Shown here: in pieces, positions 1 through 8,132 of the stretch
Position numbering within the stretch: position 1 is the stretch's first letter
Layout of the letters: the number at the start of each line of letters is the position of its first letter
NCBI GenBank assembly: GCA_018398585.1
Contig: JAGTTD010000001.1
Location: 9,178,501 to 9,242,500 of the forward strand
Reading direction: 5' to 3'
Length of the DNA stretch: 64,000 nucleotides
DNA from: Simmondsia chinensis
Lineage: Eukaryota > Streptophyta > Magnoliopsida > Caryophyllales > Simmondsiaceae
Program-made: the position numbers and the translations under genes
Notes under the pieces: generated by a model
Databases searched by the model: none
What the model was told of the DNA's origin: nothing
What the model saw: only the letters and a program-made list of their open reading frames with translations

Positions 1-550
1 GGGACCATAGCCATAAACTGGGACCAACTCTAAGATTAATGCTTATGTAATTTCATATGTTACATATTATACCATTAACTATACCATTCAATTTTACACC
101 TACTGAAGGAAACTAGTACCAGGACCAATTAAAAACAAAAATTTATCTCCTCAAGAAATTATTTAATATGAAAATTATCATTTAGATATTTTGAAGTTTG
201 ATCATTTATCACTTAAATATCCTCACATTTCGATATAAATAATGAGATATCCCGATATTTTAAAATTTTATCACTTAGTACCTTATGCGAGAATTTGGTA
301 AATTTTTGTGAAATTTTAAATATTTTTCACTATAAAATATTGATGTAATACATGATTACAATAATATGTACGAGCTACATTAAATTTTTCAACAAAAATC
401 AAACAAAATATGAAAACAGATAACTGAATTATGACAAAAAAATATTGCCATATTAGTGAAATAACGTGGCATGTTAACATTTTACGGTAGAAAATTATAA
501 CGTTATGATAAAAAAATACTTATATATTGCTATAACTATATCCAATAAAG
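1..550. other. AT-rich non-coding DNA
   Basis: Very AT-rich sequence without an ORF of useful length. I recognise no gene, RNA or complete element here. Short motifs such as 'atcacttagatat' recur, which suggests old decayed repeats. Confidence 0.5.
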
Positions 551-597
551 GAACATACCCAGTGTCTAAAGGGCTCCCGCCTATGCACGGTCGAGAG
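551..597 (-). repeat. SINE 3'-tail fragment (Au-like tail)
   Basis: A short stretch reading 'acatacccagtgtctaaagg' and onward is the reverse complement of the tail shared by the other SINEs in this window (gcgggagccctt-gaggcactgggtatgtt). Only the 3' end of the element remains. The 5S head and middle are absent. Confidence 0.6.
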
Positions 598-737
598 AAT
601 TTGAAAATATATTGGATATATTGCTATAAATATATCCAATATTAGCAATTTTTAATAAAAATCTATATAATTTTAAAAATATCACCTAATTAATGCTTTT
701 TTTTAAACTTCGAGGTATCTAAGTGATGAAAAAAAAA

Positions 738-963
738 CATACCCAGTGCCTTAAGGGCTCCTGCCTACGCAAGGTCTGGGGGGGCCGAATGTACGCAGCC
801 TTCCCCCTTCAAGGTGTTAACCTGAAGAGAGGCTATTTCCCAGTGCCCCCAACCTGAGAGTGAGGACTTCCCAAGAGATCACCCATCCTGATACTACTCT
901 CGCCCAAGCACGCTTAACTTTGGAGTTTTAATGGAATCCGATGACGGCGTGTTGGTGTCCTCT
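738..963 (-). mobile_element. 5S rRNA-headed SINE, copy 1
   Basis: Read on the minus strand, the element starts with a 5S rRNA-like head: 'ccgaagttaagcgtgcttgg'-type box A near 905-925 and a 'gatgggtgacctc'-type box C near 875-890. It then runs into an Au-SINE-like body with 'aaggctgcgtacattcgg', a C/G run, 'cttaggcgggagccctt' and the terminal 'ggcactgggtatgtt'. Compared with the other copies, the head is almost complete. I could not find a convincing target duplication. A Pol III internal promoter of the 5S type would drive such an element. It has no protein-coding capacity. Confidence 0.8.
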
Positions 964-1217
964 TTGGTGATAATATTTTTTAATCTTAAGATACTTTATT
1001 ATGTATATTAAAATATTAAAATATCTAAGTGATAAATCCTTAAACTTTATAGTACCTAAGTAATAAATTCTCTTATTTAATATAAGTACATAATTTAATA
1101 AACATATACAAAAATGTCACACACATAAATGCACTCTTTGTATCTCTTACTTCCTCCGAAGGGAGTGACATCTCATACCTACGCCCACCCACTCTAATAA
1201 CATACAACACTCTCCCT
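964..1217. other. AT-rich non-coding DNA
   Basis: AT-rich spacer between a SINE and a MULE-type MITE. No ORF, RNA gene or element boundary is visible. Confidence 0.5.
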
Positions 1218-1226
1218 ATATTAACG

Positions 1227-2288
1227 GACTTTTTTTGCTAACTAGCATATTTTTAAAAAAAAATTAGAAATTTGGCCCCATATGTAAAATATTTTGCGAA
1301 TTGGCCCATTTTACTATAGCGAAGTGGGTGCACGACGTACGGTGCACGCCGTTCCGTATGGCGTGCAACAGTGGCCCTTTTTTTTTTTTTAGTTTTACCT
1401 CTTTAAAATATATTTTTAAAATTCATATACATTAGCTGTTGAGTTACATGTATCTAATAAAATAGTTCAAATAATAATGTACAAATATGTAAACTCGTAA
1501 TTTTTTGTTGGAAACGTCAACATCTCTTCATTTAAATATGTCTCTCATTTATATCCTCCTTATTAATATTATTATAGTACCATAGTTCCTGTATGAGATA
1601 GTTTAAATAATAATATACATATCACCATCTCCTTATTTAAATGTGTCCCTTATTTATATCTTCCTTATTAATAGTTCAAATAATAATATACATATACCTT
1701 TTAATTTAAAATATATACGTATTTGGTGATTTAAATTATTAAAATTAAAAATTAAAATAATTTAACAACAACAACAACAATAGTCCCAGTGCTAAAGGCT
1801 CCCGCGAAAGCGGGGTCTAAGGAGGGTACATGTACGCAGCCTTCCCCCTTCCGGGTGGAAGAGAGGCTGTTTCTGAGGACCCCCAACCTGAATATGGTGT
1901 CGTCATGGGAGCAGGCATCCTGAAAGCATAAGCACAGGCACATCAAATAGAACAAAGCACATAATAGGCAAATAGTACAAGGTCAATAGTATGTAATTAA
2001 ACCTAAGCAAATAAACCAGCTGATAAGTGCGCCCCCTGGGATATTTTTATTTTAAAAATTAAAATAATTTAAATTAAAACAAAATTTTATTAATTTTTTT
2101 TAATTTTAAAGAGGTAAAAAAAAAAATTGGGCACTGTTGCACGCCGTACACGCCGTAGGTGCACGACGTTCCGTACGCTATGCAATCACTTCGCTACAGT
2201 AAAATGGGCCAACTCGCTAAATATTTTTCAAATGGGGCCAAATTTTTAATTTTTTTTTTGAAAATATGCTAGTTAGAAAAAAAAAGTC
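1227..2288. mobile_element. MULE-type MITE with ~200-bp inverted repeats
   Basis: The left arm (about 1227-1410) and the reverse complement of the right arm (about 2090-2288) match over roughly 200 bp. Shared blocks include 'gctaactagcatattt', 'aaatttggcccca' and 'ttggcccattttact', then 'agcgaagtg' and a GC-rich 'gtgcacgacgt' block. The flanks are 'atattaacg' (1218-1226) and 'acattaacg' (2289-2297), a 9-bp target duplication with one mismatch. Long inverted repeats plus a 9-bp duplication are the signature of Mutator-like elements. There is no transposase inside, so it must be mobilised in trans. A SINE is inserted at 1766-2053. The arms also resemble the ends of the large MULE at 26473-56755. 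Confidence 0.82.
1766..2053 (-). mobile_element. Au-type SINE inserted in the MITE
   Basis: On the minus strand the element contains 'ggttgggggtcctcagaaac', 'aaggctgcgtacatgtaccc', 'gctttcgcgggagcc' and a (TTG)n tail (1766-1780 as 'caacaacaacaacaa'). This is the 3' half of an Au-like SINE, but its upstream part is not 5S-like. A 19-bp AT-rich sequence is perfectly duplicated at 1747-1765 and 2054-2072, which defines the insertion within the MULE-type MITE. The 5' part (about 1930-2053) is not recognised. Confidence 0.72.
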
Positions 2289-2297
2289 ACATTAACG

Positions 2298-3850
2298 CGC
2301 ATTGTAAAAAAAGATTTCGTTTAGATCCTCCCATACAACTTCAAATACATTTTTTTTTGTAGCACTAACTACATATCTTGATATCTTAATATTTTAGAGT
2401 CAAAAAATTTAAAATACTATTAATCTCTATCAAGATTAATAAATTTTTATTAAAAATACATAATTCCAACCAAATATGTTTAACTTTAGTCAAAATATAG
2501 TACCTTTTTTTGTTTGAAAAAATGTAGTAAATATCTACAGAAAGGGCTCAAGTGCCATATATGTATGCAGACAAGATCATGTGCCACCTTAGCATTGTTT
2601 TGTGATAATTCTCAAAATTCAACTAAGTTTAATGAGATTACTCAAATAATAAAGATTTTAAATATTTAAATACCGGTTTTGTCTTTGCAAAAAACTAACT
2701 TCAAAACTAGTTAATTTTCATTTAACTATCACAACTTTCTAATCTTTCAAAAAATTAACTTCAAAAGGTTAAATATTTTTAATTAATCACCATTAACATT
2801 ATTAGCATTCCATTTGGGTTAAATATGTGATTTTGCTTAGGTTTATATGAAATCAAGGAAAACTTAACACATGTCTATTTGGCTTCAGTTGGTAAAATAT
2901 ATACTGTCAAAGTAGCTTCATGTGCAAGTTCGAATCTTTGTTTGTACAAGCATGTAGTTGATTTCGAACATGACATAGAAACCGTTTTAAAGTATATGAT
3001 TTATCAAATGAGATAACACCACTATGTGTGTTTATTTTCCTTATTAGATATAAGAAAATGTAAAATTCCACATAAAACTTCAACAAAAGAACTAAATTAG
3101 TGTTAATATAGATAGTTAATTGAAAATTTTAAACTTTTAAAATGCTTTTCTGTAAAATTTAGAGTTATACAAATTAAGTTGAAATTGACTACTTTTAAAA
3201 CTAATTTAAAAAAAAAAAAAAGCATTTATTACTAAAAATTATTTAAATTCTAGGTGCAATTTCAAAAATTCACCTATATTTTATAATTTTTTAAAATCAC
3301 AATTGAACTTTACAAATTTTTTTAATGTTACACCTTAATCTTAACAATATTAACATTCATTAGTTTTTATGAAAAAAACAGAGAAAATAGTTTTAAAAAC
3401 TTCAAATTTATATTTAAAATAATTTTAAAATATTTTCAATATCTAAAATTTTGTAATTATTTTTAAAACTAATTTTTATATTCAAAAAGAATATTTTCTT
3501 AAATCGCACGTCAGCAAAACTAACGGATATTAACGGTGTTAATATTAAAGTGTTATATTAAAAAATTTTTAAAAGTTAGATTTAACTTTAAAAAATTAAA
3601 AAATATAGGTAATTTTTTAAAACCTTAGTTAAAATTTTGGTGGCTTCTAGTAAAAAATTCAAGGAAAGGACATTTTTAAATTTTAAAATATTTTTACTAT
3701 ATATACTCAAAAGATATCCAAACAATAAACGTTAAAAAAAAAATCTGCGGGGGCCGAAAATTTTAATTTAATTACAGAACGCGCAAAGAGAAGTCAATGT
3801 GGGCTTCAACGAGGCAGTGATCTAACGGCGAAGAACAATCCACGCCAAAA
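2298..3850. other. AT-rich intergenic DNA downstream of the protease gene
   Basis: No coding sequence is visible. The last few hundred bases should hold the 3' UTR of the minus-strand protease gene, but I see no sequence that fixes its polyadenylation site. The only structured piece is a tRNA-like block at 2876-2940, listed separately. Confidence 0.5.
2870..3060 (+). repeat. Possible tRNA-derived SINE head
   Basis: 'tttggcttcagttggtaaaa' (2877-2896) resembles a Pol III A box, and 'caagttcgaatctttg' (2925-2940) resembles a B box, about 35 bp further on. That is the usual layout of tRNA-derived plant SINEs. No poly(A) or TTG tail or target duplication was found, so this stays tentative. Confidence 0.3.
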
Positions 3851-5140
3851 TCAGACTCTCATTCCGAGCTTTTGAACGGCTAGATCACACTGCACGGGAG
3901 CTAACCCCATTCGAGACTTTTCCAAGTCAAACTCCACCCACACATTCTGCTGGTGACGGTGTCCTATGACGTACGCTTCCACCCCCAGTAGATCCGAATT
4001 CCCAAATGTAAAACAGTATACGGGTCGACCCGGTACCCGGTACAACAACGGGTCCCCCTCCACCCTCATCTCGGCCCCTCTAAACTGCAGCGTCACAGTG
4101 GGTAACCGGGGAAGCGATTTGAGATCCGGTACCCGATAGCAGAGATCCATTCCCCCTTGGAATACGAAATTCGGGTCATCTATTACGGGTAGAATCTCAC
4201 GGGTTTGGTTAAGAAACTCGGATCTTAGGGCTTGGTATACAGGTCCGAGGAGGAAGGTGAACTGAGTGCCTGAGTCAACCATGGTTTGACCAGCTCCGGT
4301 GTGGTCCGGTTCGAAAATGGATCTGGGTAGTTGAAGTTGCTTGGATCCGACCCGGATTCCTTCTAGTTGGACTGTGTATGCGACCCGGTTGAAATACGGC
4401 AACGGGGTTGAGATTTGGATCAACGGGGTGTAATTTAACGGGGCTAACCACGTAGAATTTGAGTCCCCAAGTAGTAAAACACCCGGATAGTCCGAACCCG
4501 AAATGCAATATGAAAATTTACGTAACCTTAGTTGAGAAATAAAGGATAAGGACCCGCGGTTCAAGCCCATTAACCCCGTAGTCTTCGAATCCTCATCTGG
4601 GTTTGAACTGAAACCCGAATTCATGCACCCAAATACCGTACCCGGGATCTCAAGTGACCCGACCCGGAAAGTCTCGGACCCAAGGGTGCCTTCAGAAGAG
4701 GACATGTCAGCATAAGAGAGAGTGGCGTGGCAGAGGTGATTCGGGTCGCAAGAAACGGGTATGGGGAAGTCTTTGGTGAGATTAGTGCAGGTGGGTGAGG
4801 CGCAGGGGATGGGAGAGTAGGAGGAGGACCGGGTCGGGTCAAAAATGGTCCGGTTGAGTCCGGGTCGGGTCAGGTTGGGGTTACAGTAGAGGTAAGAGAG
4901 CTCGCTGCCGGTGTCGATGACCATGGTAACGTTCTGGGGAGGGGTGCCAAGTTGAAGGGAGACAGTGAGGGTGATGTTGTGGTGGAATTGGAGCTTGTTG
5001 GAGGGTTTAGGGAGGGACACAGATGGGATTATTTGAGTTTTGAGGGGTAAAATATGGGAAGTGAGAGTTGGGGAGGACAGAGAGACGTGGGTGAGGAGAG
5101 AGAAAATGGCAAAGAGGAGAGAGAAAGAGGTCGAGGGCAT
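3851..5140 (-). CDS. PCS1-like pepsin-type aspartyl protease
   Basis: A single-exon ORF of 429 codons, intact from ATG (5140) to TGA (3851). It encodes a family A1 aspartic endopeptidase of the plant nucellin/PCS1 group. Residues 1-22 form a hydrophobic signal peptide. The first catalytic motif is VIDTGSELSYL (DTGS at 76-79), the flap tyrosine lies in LSYADMSSSEG (Tyr143), and the second catalytic motif is MVDSGTQFTFL (DSGT at 289-292). Paired cysteines (CASPTC, CDPNHLC) and the C-terminal GHRHQQNVWVEFDLEKSRMG fit the family, as does the length. Several N-x-S/T sites agree with passage through the secretory pathway. In Arabidopsis, PCS1 is an endomembrane protease needed for cell survival in gametes and embryos; sharing that role is inference. 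GC content is much higher than in the surroundings. Transposon sequence begins about 130 bp upstream of the start codon. Confidence 0.95.
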   Translation of the reverse strand: MPSTSFSLLFAIFSLLTHVSLSSPTLTSHILPLKTQIIPSVSLPKPSNKLQFHHNITLTVSLQLGTPPQNVTMVIDTGSELSYLYCNPNLTRPGLNRTIFDPTRSSSYSPIPCASPTCTNLTKDFPIPVSCDPNHLCHATLSYADMSSSEGTLGSETFRVGSLEIPGTVFGCMNSGFSSNPDEDSKTTGLMGLNRGSLSFISQLRLRKFSYCISGSDYPGVLLLGDSNSTWLAPLNYTPLIQISTPLPYFNRVAYTVQLEGIRVGSKQLQLPRSIFEPDHTGAGQTMVDSGTQFTFLLGPVYQALRSEFLNQTREILPVIDDPNFVFQGGMDLCYRVPDLKSLPRLPTVTLQFRGAEMRVEGDPLLYRVPGRPVYCFTFGNSDLLGVEAYVIGHRHQQNVWVEFDLEKSRMGLAPVQCDLAVQKLGMRV

Positions 5141-5269
5141 GTTTGGCGGAGAGCAAGTTAGTGAATGAGAGCAGAGCAGGGGAATTTGAGTAAAGGAAGG
5201 TGGGCGTCAGTTTTGAAGTATGGAAATTAATTAATGTTGGGGAAGTTTAAATTTGAATAATTATATTTT
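5141..5269 (-). promoter_or_regulatory. Proximal promoter / 5' UTR of the protease gene
   Basis: About 130 bp of non-repeat DNA upstream of the ATG, with CT-rich transcribed-strand sequence next to the start as often seen in plant 5' UTRs. I see no clear TATA box. Beyond it lies the left arm of a foldback element carrying a SINE, so the more distal promoter is made of transposon DNA. Confidence 0.4.
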
Positions 5270-5367
5270 ATTCATTAATTAATTTAAAAATAGTCTATTA
5301 TATTTCAATACATCAAAAAATAACCTAATTATACCTTTAAATTAAAAATAATCCAACTCTAACTTTT

Positions 5368-5570
5368 ATAAAAGGAAAGGAAAGGAATATACCCAGTGCC
5401 TCAAGCGCTCCAGCCTATGTAGGGTTTGGGGGGGCGAATGTACGCAGCATTTTCCCTTCAGGGTGTTAACCTAAAGAGAGGCTGTTTCCTAATGCCTCCA
5501 ACCTTAGGGTGAGGACTTCCCAGGAGGTCACCCATCCTGGTCCTACTCTCTCCCAAGCACGCTTAACTTC
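5368..5570 (-). mobile_element. 5S rRNA-headed SINE, copy 2 (5' truncated)
   Basis: On the minus strand this runs from 'gaagttaagcgtgcttggga' (5S box A, at the right end) through box C, 'gctgcgtacattcgcccccc' and 'gggtatattcc' to a TTCCTTTCC-type tail at 5370-5390. About 45 nt of the 5S head is missing compared with the other copies. A 29-bp sequence is perfectly repeated at 5339-5367 and 5571-5599. This fits a long target duplication, although the host arm is itself repetitive. Confidence 0.8.
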
Positions 5571-5716
5571 AAATTAAAAATAATCCAACTCTAACTTTTC
5601 TATTAAAAATAAATTAACTCTATTTTCTAACCAAAAAAATAACACAACTTTAATTTTTCTATCAAAAAATAATTAAATTCTTAAATTTAATTTTAAAAAA
5701 ATACGGAATTGGTCGA

Positions 5717-6137
5717 TGTCATGATTGTATTAGGAGATGTGTAGTAATATTAGTCTTAGATAATGTTCTAGTAGAATGTCATGAATAAGTCTTGTTTTTG
5801 GTCATTTGGTTTGGTTAAGTGCTTTAGTTGATGCTTCTATTAGTTAGTATAAATAGGTTAGTTCTTGCTTGTAAGAGGGAAGGTTGAATGATATGAATTG
5901 ACTCTTATCCTTATTCTTGAAGTCTCTCTCTCAAGTCTATCCCATTCTTGATTTCTCTTCCCAATCTCTACTTCTCATCTTATCAATCTTCAATTGGTCT
6001 CATCTTATCCTTTTTATCTCAACTTTAATCTCTATTCTTCAATTGAATTCTATTCATACAATTCTTAATCGCTATTCTTCATAAAAATCACTATCAAAAC
6101 CCTAGGTTAGCTTATGATTCATCCAAGAATCATAATA
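5717..6137 (+). repeat. Left LTR of the non-autonomous element
   Basis: This LTR matches 7853-7992 plus 12103-12383. It contains a TATA-like 'tagtataaatagg' (about 5843-5855) followed by a CT-rich stretch, as expected for an LTR promoter and R region. Confidence 0.88.
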
Positions 6138-6138
6138 G

Positions 6139-6151
6139 TGGTATTAGAGCC
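6139..6151 (+). promoter_or_regulatory. Primer binding site, tRNA-Met type
   Basis: TGGTATTAGAGCC directly follows the left LTR. It differs by one base from the common plant primer site TGGTATCAGAGCC, which pairs with the 3' end of initiator tRNA-Met. Confidence 0.8.
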
Positions 6152-6816
6152 TAATTTTCGTTTCCATTACTAATTAAATTCTTTTTTTTGTTGGTTGATT
6201 CAAGATTAAGCTGAAAATTGATCAAAACTATCGGCAAAAGACAGCAGGTGCTGCTGACAGGGTGTTTTGGTACCAGAATTCAGTTCGGTTTACAATTGAT
6301 CAAGTTTAATAAATTGAATCTTGATTTAGCTAGTGCGAATGGATCAATTTTGCTGCATTGGATCGCGATCGTGTCGAAATTAGCTTCCAGTGCTGTTGTA
6401 GATCGTTCAATCAAGATTCAGCTCAACAGCCTCTTGTTAAGTTGCTGCAGAATAGATCAAGTTCTGATCTGGTGGTACTGTTTGATCGATTTCTTGCTGG
6501 TATATCATTAGGTCAAGCTACATTTTCATATTACGTATTGTTGCATTAGAGTTGTACTGCATTGTGCGAGTGCAGTGCAGTAGAGTTATATTCTTGTTGG
6601 TATATAATTCAGTTGAGGCTTGCTGAAATTATGTGAGTGCAGTAGAGTTATGTTCTTGTTCTGAATTGATTGTTGTTGCTGCAAATTTTGATCCCCAACT
6701 GCTGAACAGGTCAGGTTCTAGTAGTGTGGTACAGATTCAGTCATTCTGATCAGATCATAGCTAAAATTTGCAAGATTCAGCTGCAAGTTCTGAATTGTTA
6801 GCTAACTGATATTAGA

Positions 6817-7692
6817 ATGGCAGAACTTTTGAGGTGTTGTGATCATGCTGTGCAACTTCTAATGGAAATGAAGCAAGATCTTCAGAAACTTCAGAATTTC
6901 TCTCAAGCTAAACAACAAATTGCACAAGAATGTAAGAATTATCAACAATGTCAATCAATTTCTGAGGTTGATCTAGAAATTTCAGCAATAGAACCTGAGG
7001 AAATGCAAATTCTAGCTGTAAAACCAGATAATGCAGCACCATTTGAACTTGAGCAAATATTAGATGAAAGACAAGAGCCAACTACTCCACCTGGTACTAA
7101 AGTCATGCCTATCAGACTTGATGCAAAATCAGTGCAAACTCAAGCTTTTGATGTATCCTCTTTACAACATATGGCTGCTGGTCAGCAACAACAGCAATAC
7201 TTTGAGCAGAATTTGGTGCAAAGCTCAATTAAAGAGGCTAGATTCAGTTATATTTTGGATGTTACTACTGCAAAACAAGTTCCAAAGGCAGCATTACACT
7301 ACGTGGTTTCCAAAGAGTCTACACTTCAGCACAACCGATTTAGCTTCTTTGTTAATGAGCTGCAAGCATTGAACTTTCAAGATATGATTACAAATAATGC
7401 TCCAAGGAGGCCCCATGATTCAGGGAAGGTGGAATTTGTATTTAAGAAGGGCGGCGGTTCAGCTAGTGAACCTTATCGAAGCCTCATGTGCCAGTCGATG
7501 TTGATCAAGAGCAATAGGGCCGTCTTAATGAAGCTATGCTATTGGGAGGATATTTCTGAGTTATTTGCCAAGTTACTGCAACCACAAGTCCTCTTCAGCT
7601 GCATTCAGAAGTCCCAACTCCAACTCGCAAGAATCTTGTTGTTGTCTTGCATAACACCATTTGAAATTGCACTGAATGACCCCAGCTGCTAA
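6817..7692 (+). CDS. Gag-like ORF of unknown family
   Basis: A 291-residue ORF lies alone in the internal region of the LTR element. It is rich in Gln, Glu, Leu and Ser. Residues about 10-60 (ELLRCCDHAVQLLMEMKQDL onward, with runs such as QAKQQIAQECKNYQQC) look capable of a coiled coil. I see no CCHC zinc knuckle, no DTG/DSG protease site and no RT motif. Its position between the primer site and the right LTR is where gag lies. A structural role is therefore the most economical reading, but it is inferred from position only. The ATG at 6817 follows more than 600 bp of untranslated leader. Confidence 0.5.
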   Translation: MAELLRCCDHAVQLLMEMKQDLQKLQNFSQAKQQIAQECKNYQQCQSISEVDLEISAIEPEEMQILAVKPDNAAPFELEQILDERQEPTTPPGTKVMPIRLDAKSVQTQAFDVSSLQHMAAGQQQQQYFEQNLVQSSIKEARFSYILDVTTAKQVPKAALHYVVSKESTLQHNRFSFFVNELQALNFQDMITNNAPRRPHDSGKVEFVFKKGGGSASEPYRSLMCQSMLIKSNRAVLMKLCYWEDISELFAKLLQPQVLFSCIQKSQLQLARILLLSCITPFEIALNDPSC

Positions 7693-7852
7693 GTTCACAT
7701 TCCAGCATACACAATAAGAAGACTTGCTGCAGAATTAGGCTAACCTCAAATCTGCTGCAAAATTAGATGTTTTTCAACTGAGTAAGAGTTGTGCAAGTGT
7801 CCTTTTCCTTAGTAAGATTCTTGAGGACAAGAATCTCTTATGGGCAAGGTAT

Positions 7853-7992
7853 TGTCATGATTGTACTATGATATGTTTAGTAATATTAGTCTTAGATAAT
7901 ATTATAATAGAATATCATGAATAAGTCTTGTTTTAGCTCATTTGGTTTGGTTAAGCGCTTTAGTGGATGCTCGTATTAGTTAGTATAAATAG
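7853..7992 (+). repeat. Right LTR of the non-autonomous element, first part
   Basis: TGTCATGATTGTA... repeats the start of the left LTR. It stops at the AATAG target site of the nested copia and resumes at 12103. Confidence 0.85.
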
Positions 7993-8132
7993 TGAAAGAA
8001 TGAGAAGCACACATAATGCTGAGGCCTTCTCATATATTTATAGAACTTATAATGGGCTTTACATCATATACAAAGTAGGCCAATTGGGCTCAGTTACATA
8101 TAGTAAAAACACCTATACAATATAGTCTAACA
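7993..8132 (-). repeat. 3' LTR of nested copia
   Basis: A 140-bp LTR, the 3' copy relative to the minus-strand element. A polypurine tract lies just inside it (8133-8145). Confidence 0.9.

Noticed and set aside
738..963. Cassandra-type TRIM (which has 5S sequence in its LTRs) as the source of the 5S pieces
   Set aside because: There is only one 5S block per copy, at or near the element's 5' end, followed by an Au-like body and a simple tail, with 13-21-bp duplications in the clear cases. Cassandra would show two LTRs, a primer site and 5-bp duplications.
2876..2940. tRNA gene
   Set aside because: A- and B-box-like motifs exist, but I could not fold a cloverleaf with an acceptor stem. A SINE head is more likely.
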